Below are positions 1 through 8,948 of a stretch of DNA of 64,000 bases, piece by piece. A program made the translations under genes and the position numbers. The notes under the pieces are model-generated. The model was not told the DNA's origin, made no database searches, and worked only from the letters and a program-made list of their open reading frames with translations. The stretch's first letter is position 1, and the number at the start of each line of letters is the position of its first letter. This DNA comes from Acetobacter thailandicus (GTDB lineage: Bacteria; Pseudomonadota; Alphaproteobacteria; Acetobacterales; Acetobacteraceae). The stretch spans positions 454,393-518,392 of the forward strand of contig NZ_WOSV01000002.1 of assembly GCF_011516655.1 (NCBI RefSeq), written 5' to 3'.

Positions 1-469
1 ACCCGCCAACAACGGCAAAAAGACGTTCTATTCCAAGATGTTTTACGAGACTATGCTGGGCACGCACCATGTCACGCACCGTAATGGGCGGAAAGTCAGT
101 ACCCCAGCACTCTGAGCCGTTTCCCTTACCATCGCTGCGGACAGAGCGCGGGCCGGTGCTGCCCATGCAGCCCCCCAGCACATTGGGGCAAATCACAAAA
201 AAGCGGTCTGTATCAATCGGGCAGCCAGGCCCGACCATGCGTGCCCACCAGCCGGGCTTACCGGTAAGCGGGTGCGATTCAGCAACGTACTGATCACCTG
301 TGAGCGCGTGACAGATAACAATCGCATTATCGCGTTTTTCAGACAATGTACCGTATGTGCGGTAAGCAACCTCAAGCGGAGCAAGATGAACACCACATTC
401 GAGGTCCAGACCCTCCGGGAACGTAACACTGGTGTGTTTTCCGGGATCAAAAGAAGCCGTGCTGTTCAT
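1..469 (-). CDS. metX: Homoserine O-acetyltransferase MetX, 5' part (runs off left edge)
   Basis: MetX transfers an acetyl group from acetyl-CoA to L-homoserine, the first committed step of methionine synthesis through O-acetylhomoserine, in the cytosol. Reading the minus strand from the ATG at 469 gives an uninterrupted frame to the window edge, about 156 residues. It contains the family stretch with the segments [42 protein letters not shown] and a C-terminal VVGG just before the edge, where the nucleophile elbow (GGSMGG in the family) would follow. The gene is cut by the window border, so catalytic Asp and His cannot be checked. It lies 119 bp downstream of lepA on the same strand. Family assignment is firm; absence of anything odd is only judged for the visible third. 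Confidence 0.93.
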   Translation of the reverse strand, partial: MNSTASFDPGKHTSVTFPEGLDLECGVHLAPLEVAYRTYGTLSEKRDNAIVICHALTGDQYVAESHPLTGKPGWWARMVGPGCPIDTDRFFVICPNVLGGCMGSTGPRSVRSDGKGNGSECWGTDFPPITVRDMVRAQHSLVKHLGIERLFAVVGG

Positions 470-588
470 AACCGTCCTCTGACACTCCAGCAACATAGCA
501 ACATAAACAAACTTTTTGTCAGGCTGCTTTTCGCACCTGATACCAGCAAGGACATACCGGCACCAGGCACATAAAAACTATTTTCGCT

Positions 589-2394
589 TTAGCCATCCAT
601 TTTCAAAGCAGCAAGGAACGCGCTTTGCGGAATTTCAACCTTACCAAACTGACGCATGCGTTTTTTCCCTTCTTTCTGCTTTTCAAGCAGCTTTCTTTTA
701 CGGGAAATATCACCACCATAGCACTTTGCCGTTACGTCTTTTGACAATGCACCAATGGTCTCACGCGCAATAACCTTGCTGCCAATAGCTGCCTGAATGG
801 CAATTTTAAACAGCTGCCGGGGAATCAGGTCTTTAAGACGTGCACATATTGCCCGCCCGCGGGTTTCAGAGGCTGAGCGGTGCGCAATGAAAGACAGAGC
901 GTCAACAGGTTCCTGATTCACAAGGATGGAGATACGTACGAGATCACTCTCTTCATACCCATCCATCTGATAATCAAAACTGGCATAACCACGTGTCAGT
1001 GATTTCAGGCGGTCATAGAAATCAAAAACCACTTCGTTAAGCGGCAGGCGATATACAGCCATGGCACGGGTGCCAACATAAGTAAGGTCAGCCTGCACAC
1101 CACGACGCTCGCTGCACAACGTCAGCACCGCACCCAGATATTCATCCGGCACCATGATAGTTGCTTTGATCCATGGCTCTTCAATATGGTCGATCTGCGA
1201 GAGATCAGGCATATCAGCCGGATTATGCAAAACTTCCTTCGTGCCATTGGTCATGGTGATGTTGTAAACAACCGACGGCGCTGTTGCGATCAGGTCAAGG
1301 TCGAACTCGCGTGAGAGACGCTCCTGAATAATCTCAAGGTGCAAAAGCCCCAGGAAGCCACAACGGAAACCAAAACCAAGAGCAGCTGATGTCTCGGCCT
1401 CATAATGGAAGGAGGCATCGTTAAGACGCAGCTTGGCAAGGCTGTCACGCAGCTTTTCAAAGTCGTCCGCCACAACAGGGAAGAGACCACACCATACCAC
1501 CGGGATAGATGGCTTAAACCCGGCAAGGGCTTTTTCGGCCGGACGACGGTCATCCGTGATGGTATCACCCACATTACAGTCAGCAACAGTTTTAATAGCC
1601 GCATTAATATAGCCCATCTCGCCCGGGCCAATGCTGTCAACTGGTGTCATACGCGGAGAGAACACACCAACCTGATCGATCTGATGCACCGCACCACTCG
1701 ACATCATGCGCATTTTTATGCCTCTGCGCAGACGACCTTCCTTCACACGCACCAGCACGATAACCCCGAGATAAGGGTCGTACCAGCTGTCGATCAGCAT
1801 TGCCTGAAGTGGTTTTTCAGCATCACCCTGCGGCGGGGGAAGACGGGTTACAACAGCCTCAAGAACGCCCTCAATATTCAGGCCGGTCTTAGCAGAAATT
1901 TCGACCGCATCATCAGCAGGAATACCAATCACCTCTTCGATCTGCGCCTTAACACGTTCGGGCTCAGCCGCTGGCAGATCAACCTTATTGAGGATCGGAA
2001 CAATTTCATGGTTGGCATCAATAGCCTGATACACATTAGCCAGCGTCTGCGCTTCAACCCCCTGAGAGGCATCAACCACCAGAAGAGACCCTTCGCAGGC
2101 AGCAAGCGAACGGCTGACCTCATAGGCGAAGTCAACATGTCCGGGCGTGTCCATCAGGTTCAGCACATAAGTCTGCCCGTCTTTTGCCGGGTAAAGCAGC
2201 CTGACGGTCTGTGCTTTAATGGTGATGCCACGTTCGCGCTCCAGGTCCATATTATCAAGAACCTGGTTGGTCATCTCACGTGCGGTCAGTGCACCACAGG
2301 CCTGGATCATACGATCAGCGAGGGTCGATTTCCCATGATCAATATGAGCAATGATCGAGAAATTGCGGATAAGCGAAAGAGGTGTATCGGTCAT
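589..2394 (-). CDS. lepA: Elongation factor 4 (LepA), translational GTPase
   Basis: LepA is a ribosome-associated GTPase of the EF-G/EF-Tu superfamily that acts on stalled or initiating ribosomes. The 601-residue product has the usual length of the family. Visible G motifs are AHIDHGKST (residues 16-24), DTPGH (82-86) and NKVD (136-139). The switch region with ERERGITIK lies at about 52-60, and the lysine- and arginine-rich C-terminal tail ends in a typical LepA pattern ([17 protein letters not shown]). The start ATG at 2394 gives a protein that begins a few residues before the first G motif, as in other LepA proteins. A long open frame on the opposite strand (1405-2415) is a shadow of this gene. 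Confidence 0.97.
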   Translation of the reverse strand: MTDTPLSLIRNFSIIAHIDHGKSTLADRMIQACGALTAREMTNQVLDNMDLERERGITIKAQTVRLLYPAKDGQTYVLNLMDTPGHVDFAYEVSRSLAACEGSLLVVDASQGVEAQTLANVYQAIDANHEIVPILNKVDLPAAEPERVKAQIEEVIGIPADDAVEISAKTGLNIEGVLEAVVTRLPPPQGDAEKPLQAMLIDSWYDPYLGVIVLVRVKEGRLRRGIKMRMMSSGAVHQIDQVGVFSPRMTPVDSIGPGEMGYINAAIKTVADCNVGDTITDDRRPAEKALAGFKPSIPVVWCGLFPVVADDFEKLRDSLAKLRLNDASFHYEAETSAALGFGFRCGFLGLLHLEIIQERLSREFDLDLIATAPSVVYNITMTNGTKEVLHNPADMPDLSQIDHIEEPWIKATIMVPDEYLGAVLTLCSERRGVQADLTYVGTRAMAVYRLPLNEVVFDFYDRLKSLTRGYASFDYQMDGYEESDLVRISILVNQEPVDALSFIAHRSASETRGRAICARLKDLIPRQLFKIAIQAAIGSKVIARETIGALSKDVTAKCYGGDISRKRKLLEKQKEGKKRMRQFGKVEIPQSAFLAALKMDG

Positions 2395-2523
2395 GATGCT
2401 CCCTTTAAGGGATAGGAAAGAAAAAGTCAGCCATTTCCGTCTGAGTTCGCACGGCTTTTATCATAATTTTTTATATTCTCTTCGCCTCACCTGCTCAGAG
2501 CAAAGCGCAGAGCCATATTTTTC

Positions 2524-3195
2524 TCAGAAGGTCACGGTAATAATACGGTGCACCCATATCTCTGCTCCGCCCGATACCGCAGGTAATTCATCCGACTCCT
2601 GCTCTGACTGTCCGGCAAAAAAAGGCATTACGGCACCAGGGGCGCCAGGCGACCACAGCCCCGCGACTGAGGGCCGCCCGGTCTGACTGCACAAAACACG
2701 GTCATGCCGGCGCGGTGGCAGGTCGGGCACAACCACAATCAGGCTCTCCTCACGCATCACGGGTTCATACATATCGGTATCGACCCGGACAACGTAGGCA
2801 GAGGGGGCAAATACGCCAGGAAGGACCACACTCTCCCACATGATCGTCCGGGGAAGGCCCGTATGATCAAAAACCCCCTCTTCATGCAGCCGGGACAAAG
2901 GCAGAGCTGGCAAAAATACCCCTCCCTCCACCGGTACTGGCCGGGCCACCTGCCTTTTATCAAAGGCATCAGCAAACTCTGAAAGAGACAGACGCAAAAC
3001 AGATAAGGCCGAGAAAAGACTGCTCAGAGACGGCCAGCGATAATCCCCCTGTGCGTTACGACGCCGGGAAGGATTAAAAGTTGTCGGATCAAGCCCCGCT
3101 GCTCTGGCAAGGCCGGAAGGGGTAAAGCCGTGCTCTGACGCCAGCCCGTCGAGCGTATGCCACAGACGCCCGGCCTCAGACAGGTCAGCGACCAC
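2524..3195 (-). CDS. LexA/S24-type transcriptional regulator with degenerate protease site
   Basis: This 223-residue protein has an N-terminal helix-turn-helix (about residues 15-75, with GLARAAGLDPTTFNPSRR) like the alphaproteobacterial S24-peptidase regulators. The C-terminal half, about 95-180, corresponds to the LexA/UmuD-like S24 fold. In that family the active Ser sits in a G-D-S-M-E-P motif and a Lys follows about 35-40 residues later. Here the motif reads DTDMYEP (139-145), with Met142 where Ser is expected, and no Lys is visible at the matching downstream position (QTGRPSVAGL). Self-cleavage is therefore unlikely, and it probably works as a stable DNA-binding protein. It overlaps the small upstream gene by 11 bp, so the two are probably one transcript. 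The target genes cannot be read from the sequence. Confidence 0.8.
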   Translation of the reverse strand: MVADLSEAGRLWHTLDGLASEHGFTPSGLARAAGLDPTTFNPSRRRNAQGDYRWPSLSSLFSALSVLRLSLSEFADAFDKRQVARPVPVEGGVFLPALPLSRLHEEGVFDHTGLPRTIMWESVVLPGVFAPSAYVVRVDTDMYEPVMREESLIVVVPDLPPRRHDRVLCSQTGRPSVAGLWSPGAPGAVMPFFAGQSEQESDELPAVSGGAEIWVHRIITVTF

Positions 3196-3427
3196 CGCGA
3201 TACCGCTTCATGCCAAGCACTTCCTGCCTGTAGCGGGCATATCCGGCATCAGTGGCTAAAAAACGCCCCTGAGGTGAACGCTGTACGAATCCCATCTTCT
3301 GCATACGCTCAAGGCAGGGATCATCACGCAGACCTGAGGGCCGGCCTGAAGCCCCCGTCAGGCATAATCTGTGCAGAGAAGAGCGACAGCATGTTTCAAG
3401 ATAAGGCTGGCTCCATACCTTCTTCAT
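3185..3427 (-). CDS. Small hypothetical protein, winged-helix-like
   Basis: An 80-residue basic protein whose second half (DPCLERMQKMGFVQRSPQGR, followed by a threonine-rich turn and an arginine-rich helix) has the look of a winged-helix unit: helix, recognition helix, then a beta hairpin ending in a basic helix. The stop overlaps the start of the S24-like regulator by 11 bp, which suggests translational coupling and a two-gene unit. I do not recognise a named family. Coding status rests on the overlap, on codon composition like its neighbour, and on the lack of a better frame in this stretch. It could be a partner or accessory DNA-binding protein of the regulator; that is inference only. Confidence 0.55.
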   Translation of the reverse strand: MKKVWSQPYLETCCRSSLHRLCLTGASGRPSGLRDDPCLERMQKMGFVQRSPQGRFLATDAGYARYRQEVLGMKRYRGGR

Positions 3428-3490
3428 AATGTCTCTCCTGTGATATCAGTCATATGCACATCAGTTATACAGCTTTTACGTATCTGAAAA

Positions 3491-3523
3491 TAAAAAACGC
3501 CTGCACGGGCCAGCCGTCAGGCG
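3491..3523 (-). terminator. Rho-independent terminator of the small membrane protein gene
   Basis: Read on the minus strand, a GC-rich hairpin (CGCCTG at 3498-3503 pairing with CAGGCG at 3518-3523, extended by ACGG/CCGT) is followed by six T. It lies about 55 bp beyond the stop of the minus-strand gene at 3578-3763 and supports that gene being real. Confidence 0.7.
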
Positions 3524-3577
3524 CTTTCTTCGTCAGCAATACAGAACGATCAGGCGGGCCTGAAACGTTGTGTAATC

Positions 3578-3763
3578 TTAGTGGTGTTCGCCACTGAGTT
3601 TTTCGGCCGAGTCCTGGCTGAAGCCAACCAGACAATAAGCAGCCATGAGAACAGACGGAATGATAAATGCCACAACGAAGCCAATGAAGCTTACTTCAGT
3701 TGCTGCAACAGCAAAAATATCCAGACCGCAGATAATAAATGCCACGAACATAAACAGACCCAT
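3578..3763 (-). CDS. Small two-helix membrane protein, hypothetical
   Basis: A 61-residue, very hydrophobic protein with two predicted membrane segments (about residues 3-20 and 26-48) and a short charged C-terminal tail ending in EHH. A plausible ribosome site (AAAGG, about 9 bases upstream of the ATG at 3763) and a clear minus-strand terminator beyond the stop support expression as a monocistronic unit. I do not recognise a family and cannot assign a function. It is probably an inner membrane peptide of the kind often found in acetic acid bacteria. The overlapping plus-strand frame at 3581-3790 has no comparable support. Confidence 0.6.
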   Translation of the reverse strand: MGLFMFVAFIICGLDIFAVAATEVSFIGFVVAFIIPSVLMAAYCLVGFSQDSAEKLSGEHH

Positions 3764-4263
3764 TTTTCCGACCTTTCGTCATTGGGATAACTGACAGAGC
3801 ACGCCCCTCCTGCCAGTCTGCTCCGGACTATGAAAGACCTGGAAACCGAAGACCATTTAAAAGGCAGAACGGTACTTCCTGCATATTCAGGTGCCACGCT
3901 ACCTTTTTTTTTACGCAAGTCAATTTATTATTCTGCATTGCTCTTAAGCACATACTCTATGGCTTTATCACACATAAAGGTGCAGAAATTACCGCCTGGC
4001 GGGTTTACCCCTCTCAGGCATAAAAACAGGCAAAAAACCCTGCTCACATCACTGCGCTGTCAGTACCGGCATGTCGTTCAGCCAGGCAAAACAAATTTTC
4101 ACAAAAGCGTGAGAATATATAAAAATAGCAGCTTCTGCCTTTGATAATAATATCTTATAGGCCCATGATTAAAGGGCTACCTGCCCTGCCTCTGGCAGGG
4201 TTTGATTGAACAGGCTCAGTTGTATTATCATACCGACTGACACAACAAACAGGATATATTACC
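3764..4263. other. 500-bp spacer ahead of pqqA, no convincing gene
   Basis: This stretch lies between the divergent small membrane gene and pqqA. It is AT-rich from about 3900 to 4170 and must hold the pqqA promoter. A hairpin (CCCTGCC at 4184-4190 with GGCAGGG at 4194-4200) sits about 60 bp upstream of pqqA; it has no clear T-run and could be part of the pqqA leader. A 104-codon plus-strand frame from 3830 has no ribosome site and no protein-like pattern, so I do not call it. Confidence 0.5.
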
Positions 4264-4344
4264 ATGGCATGGACAGCTCCTCAGGTTACCGAAATCCCGC
4301 TGGGCGCAGAAATTAACAGCTACGTTTGCGGCCAGAAAAAATAA
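4264..4344 (+). CDS. pqqA: PqqA, precursor peptide of pyrroloquinoline quinone
   Basis: This 26-residue ribosomal peptide (start MAWTAPQVTEIPLGAEINSY, end VCGQKK) supplies the Glu and Tyr that are cross-linked to become PQQ. Glu16 and Tyr20 are both present with the conserved three-residue spacing (E-x-x-x-Y). The ATG at 4264 follows an AGGATA element about 12 bases upstream. The peptide is too short for most gene finders. pqqB begins 81 bp later, after two hairpin-forming stretches. In this family PqqE and PqqD act directly on this peptide, and all partners follow immediately downstream. Identification is secure. Confidence 0.97.
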   Translation: MAWTAPQVTEIPLGAEINSYVCGQKK

Positions 4345-4366
4345 GATACGCTCCCATGCGCCCGCT

Positions 4367-4404
4367 TAGGCTCAGCTGAGCTGTAAGAGCGCCTGGCTGG
4401 CGCG
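4367..4404 (+). terminator. Hairpins between pqqA and pqqB (possible attenuator)
   Basis: The 81-bp spacer contains a palindrome (GCTCAGCTGAGC, near 4369-4380) and a second hairpin (GCGCC/GGCGC, near 4390-4404) a few bases before a short T-rich stretch. Such structures would let pqqA be made in excess over pqqB-E, as is known for pqq operons. Function here is inferred. Confidence 0.4.
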
Positions 4405-4425
4405 TGGGTGCTTTCTTAGTCGTTA

Positions 4426-5337
4426 ATGCTCGACATTATTGTTCTTGGCGCTGCTGCCGGAGGAGGATTCCCCCAGTGGAATTCCGGTGCACCCGCCTGT
4501 AAGCGCGCCCGTGCGGGTGACCCCACAGCGCAGTCATGCACTCAGGCCTCACTTGCCGTCAGCGGTGATGGTATTCACTGGTACGTGCTCAATGCTTCGC
4601 CTGACCTGCGCACTCAGATCAACCAGACTCCGGCCCTGCACCCCCGGACCGGCCTGCGCTCAACCCCCATCAGCGGCGTTGTTCTGACCAGCGGCGAAAT
4701 TGACGCTATAACCGGGCTGCTGACAATGCGTGAGAAGCAGGCCTTCTCTCTCTACGCCACGGCACCCGTACTTGAGCAGCTTGCTGCTAACCCTGTTTTC
4801 AACGCGCTTGACCGCACTCTCGTGCCCAGACACGAAATGCACTCCGGCCAGCCCGTTGCCCTGACACCTGCTGGTTTTTCCATCACGCCGTTTGCCGTGC
4901 CCGGCAAAGTACCTCTTTACGCTGAGCAGGGCGAAAACCCGGCTGAAATTAAAACAGACGGTGAATTTATCGGCCTCGATATCTCAGACGGCAAACAGCA
5001 TGTTCTGTTTATTCCCGGCTGCGCCATGATGACTGATGCCCTTCGTAAACGCCTTAAAACAGCCGATGTCGTATTTTTTGACGGCACATTATGGACTGAT
5101 GATGAGATGGTCCGCATGGGGCTGGGGCAAAAAACCGGCAGGCGCATGGGGCATATGTCTGTGGCTGACACGCCCGATGGCACCATTGCCACCTTCGCGA
5201 ACCTGAACATTCCCCATAAAATTCTTATTCATATCAATAACTCTAATCCGATCCTTCTGGCTGATTCGCCCGAGCGTAAACAGGCGAAAGAAGCCGGATG
5301 GGATATTGCTTATGACGGTATGAGGCTCACTCTATGA
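4426..5337 (+). CDS. pqqB: PqqB, metallo-beta-lactamase-fold protein of PQQ synthesis
   Basis: PqqB is a metallo-hydrolase-fold oxygenase that hydroxylates the cross-linked, trimmed Glu-Tyr intermediate during PQQ maturation. The 303-residue product has the family length. The N-terminus (IIVLGAAAGGGFPQWNSGAP, residues 4-23) and the stretch SGEIDAITGLLTMRE (about 89-103) are typical of PqqB, as is GHMSVAD (about 243-249). Its stop overlaps the pqqC start in ATGA, so translation is coupled. Cytosolic, no signal peptide. Confidence 0.97.
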   Translation: MLDIIVLGAAAGGGFPQWNSGAPACKRARAGDPTAQSCTQASLAVSGDGIHWYVLNASPDLRTQINQTPALHPRTGLRSTPISGVVLTSGEIDAITGLLTMREKQAFSLYATAPVLEQLAANPVFNALDRTLVPRHEMHSGQPVALTPAGFSITPFAVPGKVPLYAEQGENPAEIKTDGEFIGLDISDGKQHVLFIPGCAMMTDALRKRLKTADVVFFDGTLWTDDEMVRMGLGQKTGRRMGHMSVADTPDGTIATFANLNIPHKILIHINNSNPILLADSPERKQAKEAGWDIAYDGMRLTL

Positions 5338-6071
5338 CCACACTGCTCACCCCTGATGAACTTGAGGCAGCCCTTCGTACTATCGGTGCAGAGCGCTACC
5401 ACAACCTGCACCCCTTTCATAAAGCGTTGCATGGCGGCAGGCTCACCAGAGGGCAAATTCAGGCATGGGCCTTAAACCGCTATTACTACCAGGCCAGTAT
5501 TCCTGCCAAAGATGCCACGCTGCTGGCCCGCCTGCCCACCCCCGAACTGCGCCGCGAATGGCGCCGCCGGCTGATTGACCATGACGGCACAGAGCCCGGC
5601 ACCGGCGGAGTGGCCCGCTGGCTTAAACTGACTGAGGGACTGGGCCTCGATACAGCATATGTTCAGTCACTCGACGGGCTTTTACCCGGAACGCGCTTTG
5701 CAGTTGATGCCTATGTGCACTTCGTACGCGATAAATCAGTTCTCGAAGCCATTGCCTCCTCTCTGACAGAGCTGTTTTCACCCACCATCATCAGTGAACG
5801 CGTGTCAGGCATGCTGCGCAACTATAGTTTTATCACTGAAGAAACACTGGCTTATTTTGCACCGCGCCTGACCCAGGCACCGCAGGATTCAGCTTTTGCT
5901 CTGGCTTATGTCAAAGAACATGCCCGCACTGTCGAACAGCAGCAGGCTGTGATCAATGCCCTTAAGTTTAAATGTGGCGTGCTATGGTCAATGCTTGATG
6001 AGCTTGATTATGCCTATGTTGCCCCCGGGCATATTCCTCCGGGCTCGTTCCGCCCGCAGGACGACCGATGA
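5334..6071 (+). CDS. pqqC: PqqC, pyrroloquinoline-quinone synthase
   Basis: PqqC is the cofactorless oxidase that catalyses the last step, ring closure and an eight-electron oxidation of AHQQ to PQQ. The 245-residue, all-alpha protein has the expected size and the characteristic N-terminal stretch YHNLHPFHKALHGG (about 22-35), followed by QIQAWALNRYYYQ (about 41-53). It starts at the ATGA overlap with pqqB and ends in another ATGA overlap with pqqD. Nothing unusual is seen. Confidence 0.97.
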   Translation: MTTLLTPDELEAALRTIGAERYHNLHPFHKALHGGRLTRGQIQAWALNRYYYQASIPAKDATLLARLPTPELRREWRRRLIDHDGTEPGTGGVARWLKLTEGLGLDTAYVQSLDGLLPGTRFAVDAYVHFVRDKSVLEAIASSLTELFSPTIISERVSGMLRNYSFITEETLAYFAPRLTQAPQDSAFALAYVKEHARTVEQQQAVINALKFKCGVLWSMLDELDYAYVAPGHIPPGSFRPQDDR

Positions 6072-6361
6072 CACAGGCTGACGGCACTTTTTCAGCCAGC
6101 ACGGTGCTGCGTTTTGCGCGTGGCACCCGCCTGCAGTTCGACCGCGTACGTGAGCGGTGGTTCATTCAGGCGCCGGAGCGTGTTTTTCTGGTTGATAATA
6201 TTGCCGCCGAAATTTTGCAGCTGGCTGATGGTGAGCGCTCTCTGGGCGATATCAGCACGATACTGCATGAAAAATTTACAGCCCCGTATGATGTTATTCT
6301 GGCTGATGTGCTGCGTATGACCCGTGACCTGGCTGAAAAACAGGTATTACAAACCGTATGA
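6068..6361 (+). CDS. pqqD: PqqD, peptide chaperone of PQQ synthesis
   Basis: PqqD is a small RiPP-recognition protein that binds PqqA and presents it to PqqE. The 97-residue product has the family pattern: an N-terminal beta part with VRERWFIQAPERVFLVD (about 25-41), then AAEILQLADGERSLGDIS (about 44-61) and C-terminal helices. It overlaps pqqC and pqqE by 4 bp at each end. It is a separate gene here and not fused to pqqC, as it is in some methylotrophs. Confidence 0.95.
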   Translation: MTQADGTFSASTVLRFARGTRLQFDRVRERWFIQAPERVFLVDNIAAEILQLADGERSLGDISTILHEKFTAPYDVILADVLRMTRDLAEKQVLQTV

Positions 6362-7461
6362 CAGCCACTCCCCCACCTCCGATGAGTCTGCTGGCTGAGC
6401 TGACCCATCGCTGCCCGCTGCAATGCCCCTATTGCGCTAACCCGGTTGAACTTGAAACCCGCGCCCGCGAGCTGGACATAGCAACCTGGATCCGCGTGTT
6501 TGAAGAAGCCGCCGCGATGGGCGTGTTGCAGGTTCATTTTTCCGGTGGGGAGCCCATGGCCTTTCAGGGGCTGCCAGAGCTTGTGCAGGCCGCGTCACGC
6601 CTTGGGCTTTATACAAACCTGATTACCTCAGGCGTTTTACTAACCGCTGAAACGCTTAAGCCGCTATATGATGCGGGTCTGGACCACGTGCAGCTCTCTT
6701 TTCAGGATGCTGACCCGAACGAAGCCGAGCGTATTGGTGGCATGGCCGGAGCTCAGGCAAAAAAACTTGAAGCCGCACGCCTGGTCACTGAGGCAGGCCT
6801 GCCTCTTACTCTTAACTTTGTTATTCACCGGCAAAACATCAGCAATGTCCCTGCTATGCTGAACATGGCCGAACAGCTCAAAGCCCGCCGCGTTGAAATT
6901 GCTCACACACAATATTATGGCTGGGGCCTGAAAAACCGCGATGCCCTGCTTCCCTCCCGTGCACAGCTTGAAGAAACTGAAGAGGCTGTCGCACAGGCGC
7001 GCCTGCGTTTTGGCTCACGCATTACCGTTGATTTTGTAACCCCTGATTATTATGCCGACCAGCCCAAACCCTGCATGGGCGGATGGGGACAGAAGTTTAT
7101 CAATATCTCACCCGCGGGTGCCGTTCTGCCATGTCACGCTGCTGAAAGTATTCCCGGGCTGACTTTTCCTTCAGTCAAAGATTCTTCACTCGAAGAGATC
7201 TGGTATCGTTCCCCGCTGTTCACTTTATACCGTGGCACAGACTGGATGCCCGCCCCCTGTCGCTCATGCAGTCAGAAAGAAATTGACTGGGGTGGCTGCC
7301 GCTGCCAGGCTCTGGCTCTGACCGGCAATGCAGGCAACACCGACCCTGTTTGTAAACAGGCACCCGGCCATTCGGCCATACAACAGGCCATTGCAGACAG
7401 ACCTGAAACACCTCCCCCTCTGATTTACCGGCGATATGGCAATATAAAAACTACCGGGTAA
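6358..7461 (+). CDS. pqqE: PqqE, radical SAM enzyme cross-linking PqqA Glu and Tyr
   Basis: PqqE uses S-adenosylmethionine and iron-sulfur clusters to form the carbon-carbon bond between Glu16 and Tyr20 of PqqA. The 367-residue product has the radical-SAM motif RCPLQCPYC with Cys19, Cys23 and Cys26, followed by the SAM-binding FSGGEP (about 61-66). A C-terminal SPASM region carries many Cys for auxiliary clusters (PCMGGWGQK, PCHAAES, CRSCSQKE, GGCRCQA). It is the last gene of the pqqB-E string. A dyad (CGGGTAATA at 7455-7463 with TATTACCCG at 7471-7479) spans the stop codon. Confidence 0.97.
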   Translation: MTATPPPPMSLLAELTHRCPLQCPYCANPVELETRARELDIATWIRVFEEAAAMGVLQVHFSGGEPMAFQGLPELVQAASRLGLYTNLITSGVLLTAETLKPLYDAGLDHVQLSFQDADPNEAERIGGMAGAQAKKLEAARLVTEAGLPLTLNFVIHRQNISNVPAMLNMAEQLKARRVEIAHTQYYGWGLKNRDALLPSRAQLEETEEAVAQARLRFGSRITVDFVTPDYYADQPKPCMGGWGQKFINISPAGAVLPCHAAESIPGLTFPSVKDSSLEEIWYRSPLFTLYRGTDWMPAPCRSCSQKEIDWGGCRCQALALTGNAGNTDPVCKQAPGHSAIQQAIADRPETPPPLIYRRYGNIKTTG

Positions 7462-7766
7462 TAAAGTCTGTATTACCCGCCCTGCCTGAGCACAAAATAC
7501 GAACACCTTAATTAATAATAAATAATTTTTAATAAAAATTTGATATATCAACAAAACTCTTCTCTGTTTTGTCATGAACAATATTTTCACATGCTGTAAA
7601 ATGTAACTAAAAAATAAAAAAATTCCCTTTATATATACATAATATTATCTCAATATCTTCCCCGCACGCTCAGTGTTATGTTAAGAATAAAATAGCGTAT
7701 GAGTAATATGTGGCCTCTGACTTTCATTGTGACAGCCATGCCAGCCTGTAAGCGGAAAGATTCGAG
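7462..7766. other. 305-bp AT-rich spacer after the pqq operon
   Basis: Very AT-rich DNA with several A and T runs. It should carry the end of the pqq transcript and the promoter of the lipoprotein gene at 7767. I see no gene, repeat family or clear regulatory site beyond the weak dyad over the pqqE stop. Confidence 0.5.
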
Positions 7767-8864
7767 ATGAGATGCATTAAGAAAATAGCACTATGCAGCA
7801 GTATTCTTTTTCTGAGCGGGTGCTATAATCTGGGCTCTCACAGGCTCGGCAGAGATGTTGAGCAATATTCAGATTCGATGATTGAATCGAACAAACAACA
7901 AACTCTGCTCAACCTCGTACGCCTGCGCTACGCTGACGCCCCCGGCATGCTGAATACAACGCAGGTTATCTCAGGCTATCAGCTACAGCAAAGCTCGTTC
8001 CTGGGGGTTGCCTCTGATACTTTCCCCATCCGGCCTAATGGCGGAATAGCAGGACAGTTTCAGGAAACACCAACTTTCACCTTCCAGCCTGTTACGGGTG
8101 ATGCCTACGCATACAGCTTCCTTCGCCCGCTTCCCCCTGCAACCCTGCTCCCGCTGGCTATGGGCGGGCTGCCCATTGATATTCTGCTGCGTCTGTCAGT
8201 TCAGTCTGTCAATATGATGAGCAATAACAGGCCATTTTCTAAAAATTCTGATGACCTGACAGCGGCAGCTAATACACAGACCACCGAGTTCCTTGAGCTG
8301 ATTCACGACCTTCGTGTGCTACAGGCAGCCGGGCTGCTCAGTATTCAGCTTGAACAGGATAAAGCATCCGCCACTGACAAAACACCACCTCACAGCCGCG
8401 TTTACCTCAGCCTCACTGCAACAGATGACGCCCATCTGCTGGCGATCGAGCAAAAGGTAAAAAAGCTTCTCCATTTCTCCTCCCGCTCTTCCCGCGTCGA
8501 GATTGTTTATGGTGTGGGAGAGGCTCAGCCCGGTGAGGTCAGACTGCTAACCCGCAGCATGCTCAGCATCCTGGGGCAGGTTGCCTATCAGATCCAGATT
8601 CCCGATGACGAGATCTCTTCAGGCAGCACACGCAGAAATAATACTTCACAGAATGAAGAGGACCAATCTCTTATTAAAGTTTACTCATCGCACAAACGAC
8701 CACATCATGACTTCGTCTCTGTGCATTATGACGACTATTACTACTGGATTGATAAAAGAGACTTTGACAGCAAACTGGCATTTACCATGATGCAAATGCT
8801 GTCTGAGCTTTCCAAAACAACTCAGAACCCGGGTTCTGTCGTCACTATTCCGGTCAACAGATAG
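7767..8864 (+). CDS. Hypothetical lipoprotein, 365 residues
   Basis: The N-terminus has a short positive region, a hydrophobic stretch and a lipobox LSGC with Cys19, so the protein should be lipidated and exported. The mature part begins YNLGSHRLGRDVEQYSDSM and contains ESNKQQTLLNLVRLRYADAP, a pattern I have seen in uncharacterised proteobacterial lipoproteins, but I cannot name a characterised function. There are no membrane segments after the signal. The charged region near 285-305 (GSTRRNNTSQNEEDQS) looks disordered. It stands 84 bp upstream of the decarboxylase gene, possibly with a terminator between, so co-function with the decarboxylase is not implied. Confidence 0.75.
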   Translation: MRCIKKIALCSSILFLSGCYNLGSHRLGRDVEQYSDSMIESNKQQTLLNLVRLRYADAPGMLNTTQVISGYQLQQSSFLGVASDTFPIRPNGGIAGQFQETPTFTFQPVTGDAYAYSFLRPLPPATLLPLAMGGLPIDILLRLSVQSVNMMSNNRPFSKNSDDLTAAANTQTTEFLELIHDLRVLQAAGLLSIQLEQDKASATDKTPPHSRVYLSLTATDDAHLLAIEQKVKKLLHFSSRSSRVEIVYGVGEAQPGEVRLLTRSMLSILGQVAYQIQIPDDEISSGSTRRNNTSQNEEDQSLIKVYSSHKRPHHDFVSVHYDDYYYWIDKRDFDSKLAFTMMQMLSELSKTTQNPGSVVTIPVNR

Positions 8865-8875
8865 CCTTTTCTAAA

Positions 8876-8927
8876 CAGCCCTGGCAGAACGTAATGCCGT
8901 AACTCTGCAGGGTCAGCTCTTTTTTGC
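8876..8927 (+). terminator. Possible terminator between lipoprotein and decarboxylase genes
   Basis: An imperfect hairpin (CCCTG-CAGA side near 8879-8888, TCTGCAGGG near 8904-8912) precedes a T-run at about 8920-8925. Loop pairing is imperfect, so this is a low-confidence call. Confidence 0.35.
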
Positions 8928-8948
8928 GGCTGAATAAGGATCGTTCTC

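Noticed and set aside
1405..2415. 336-codon plus-strand frame opposite lepA
   Set aside because: It is fully antisense to a highly conserved gene, has no domain pattern and is explained by codon bias of lepA.
3830..4144. 104-codon plus-strand frame upstream of pqqA
   Set aside because: No ribosome site, AT-rich composition, no recognisable pattern; more likely the promoter region.
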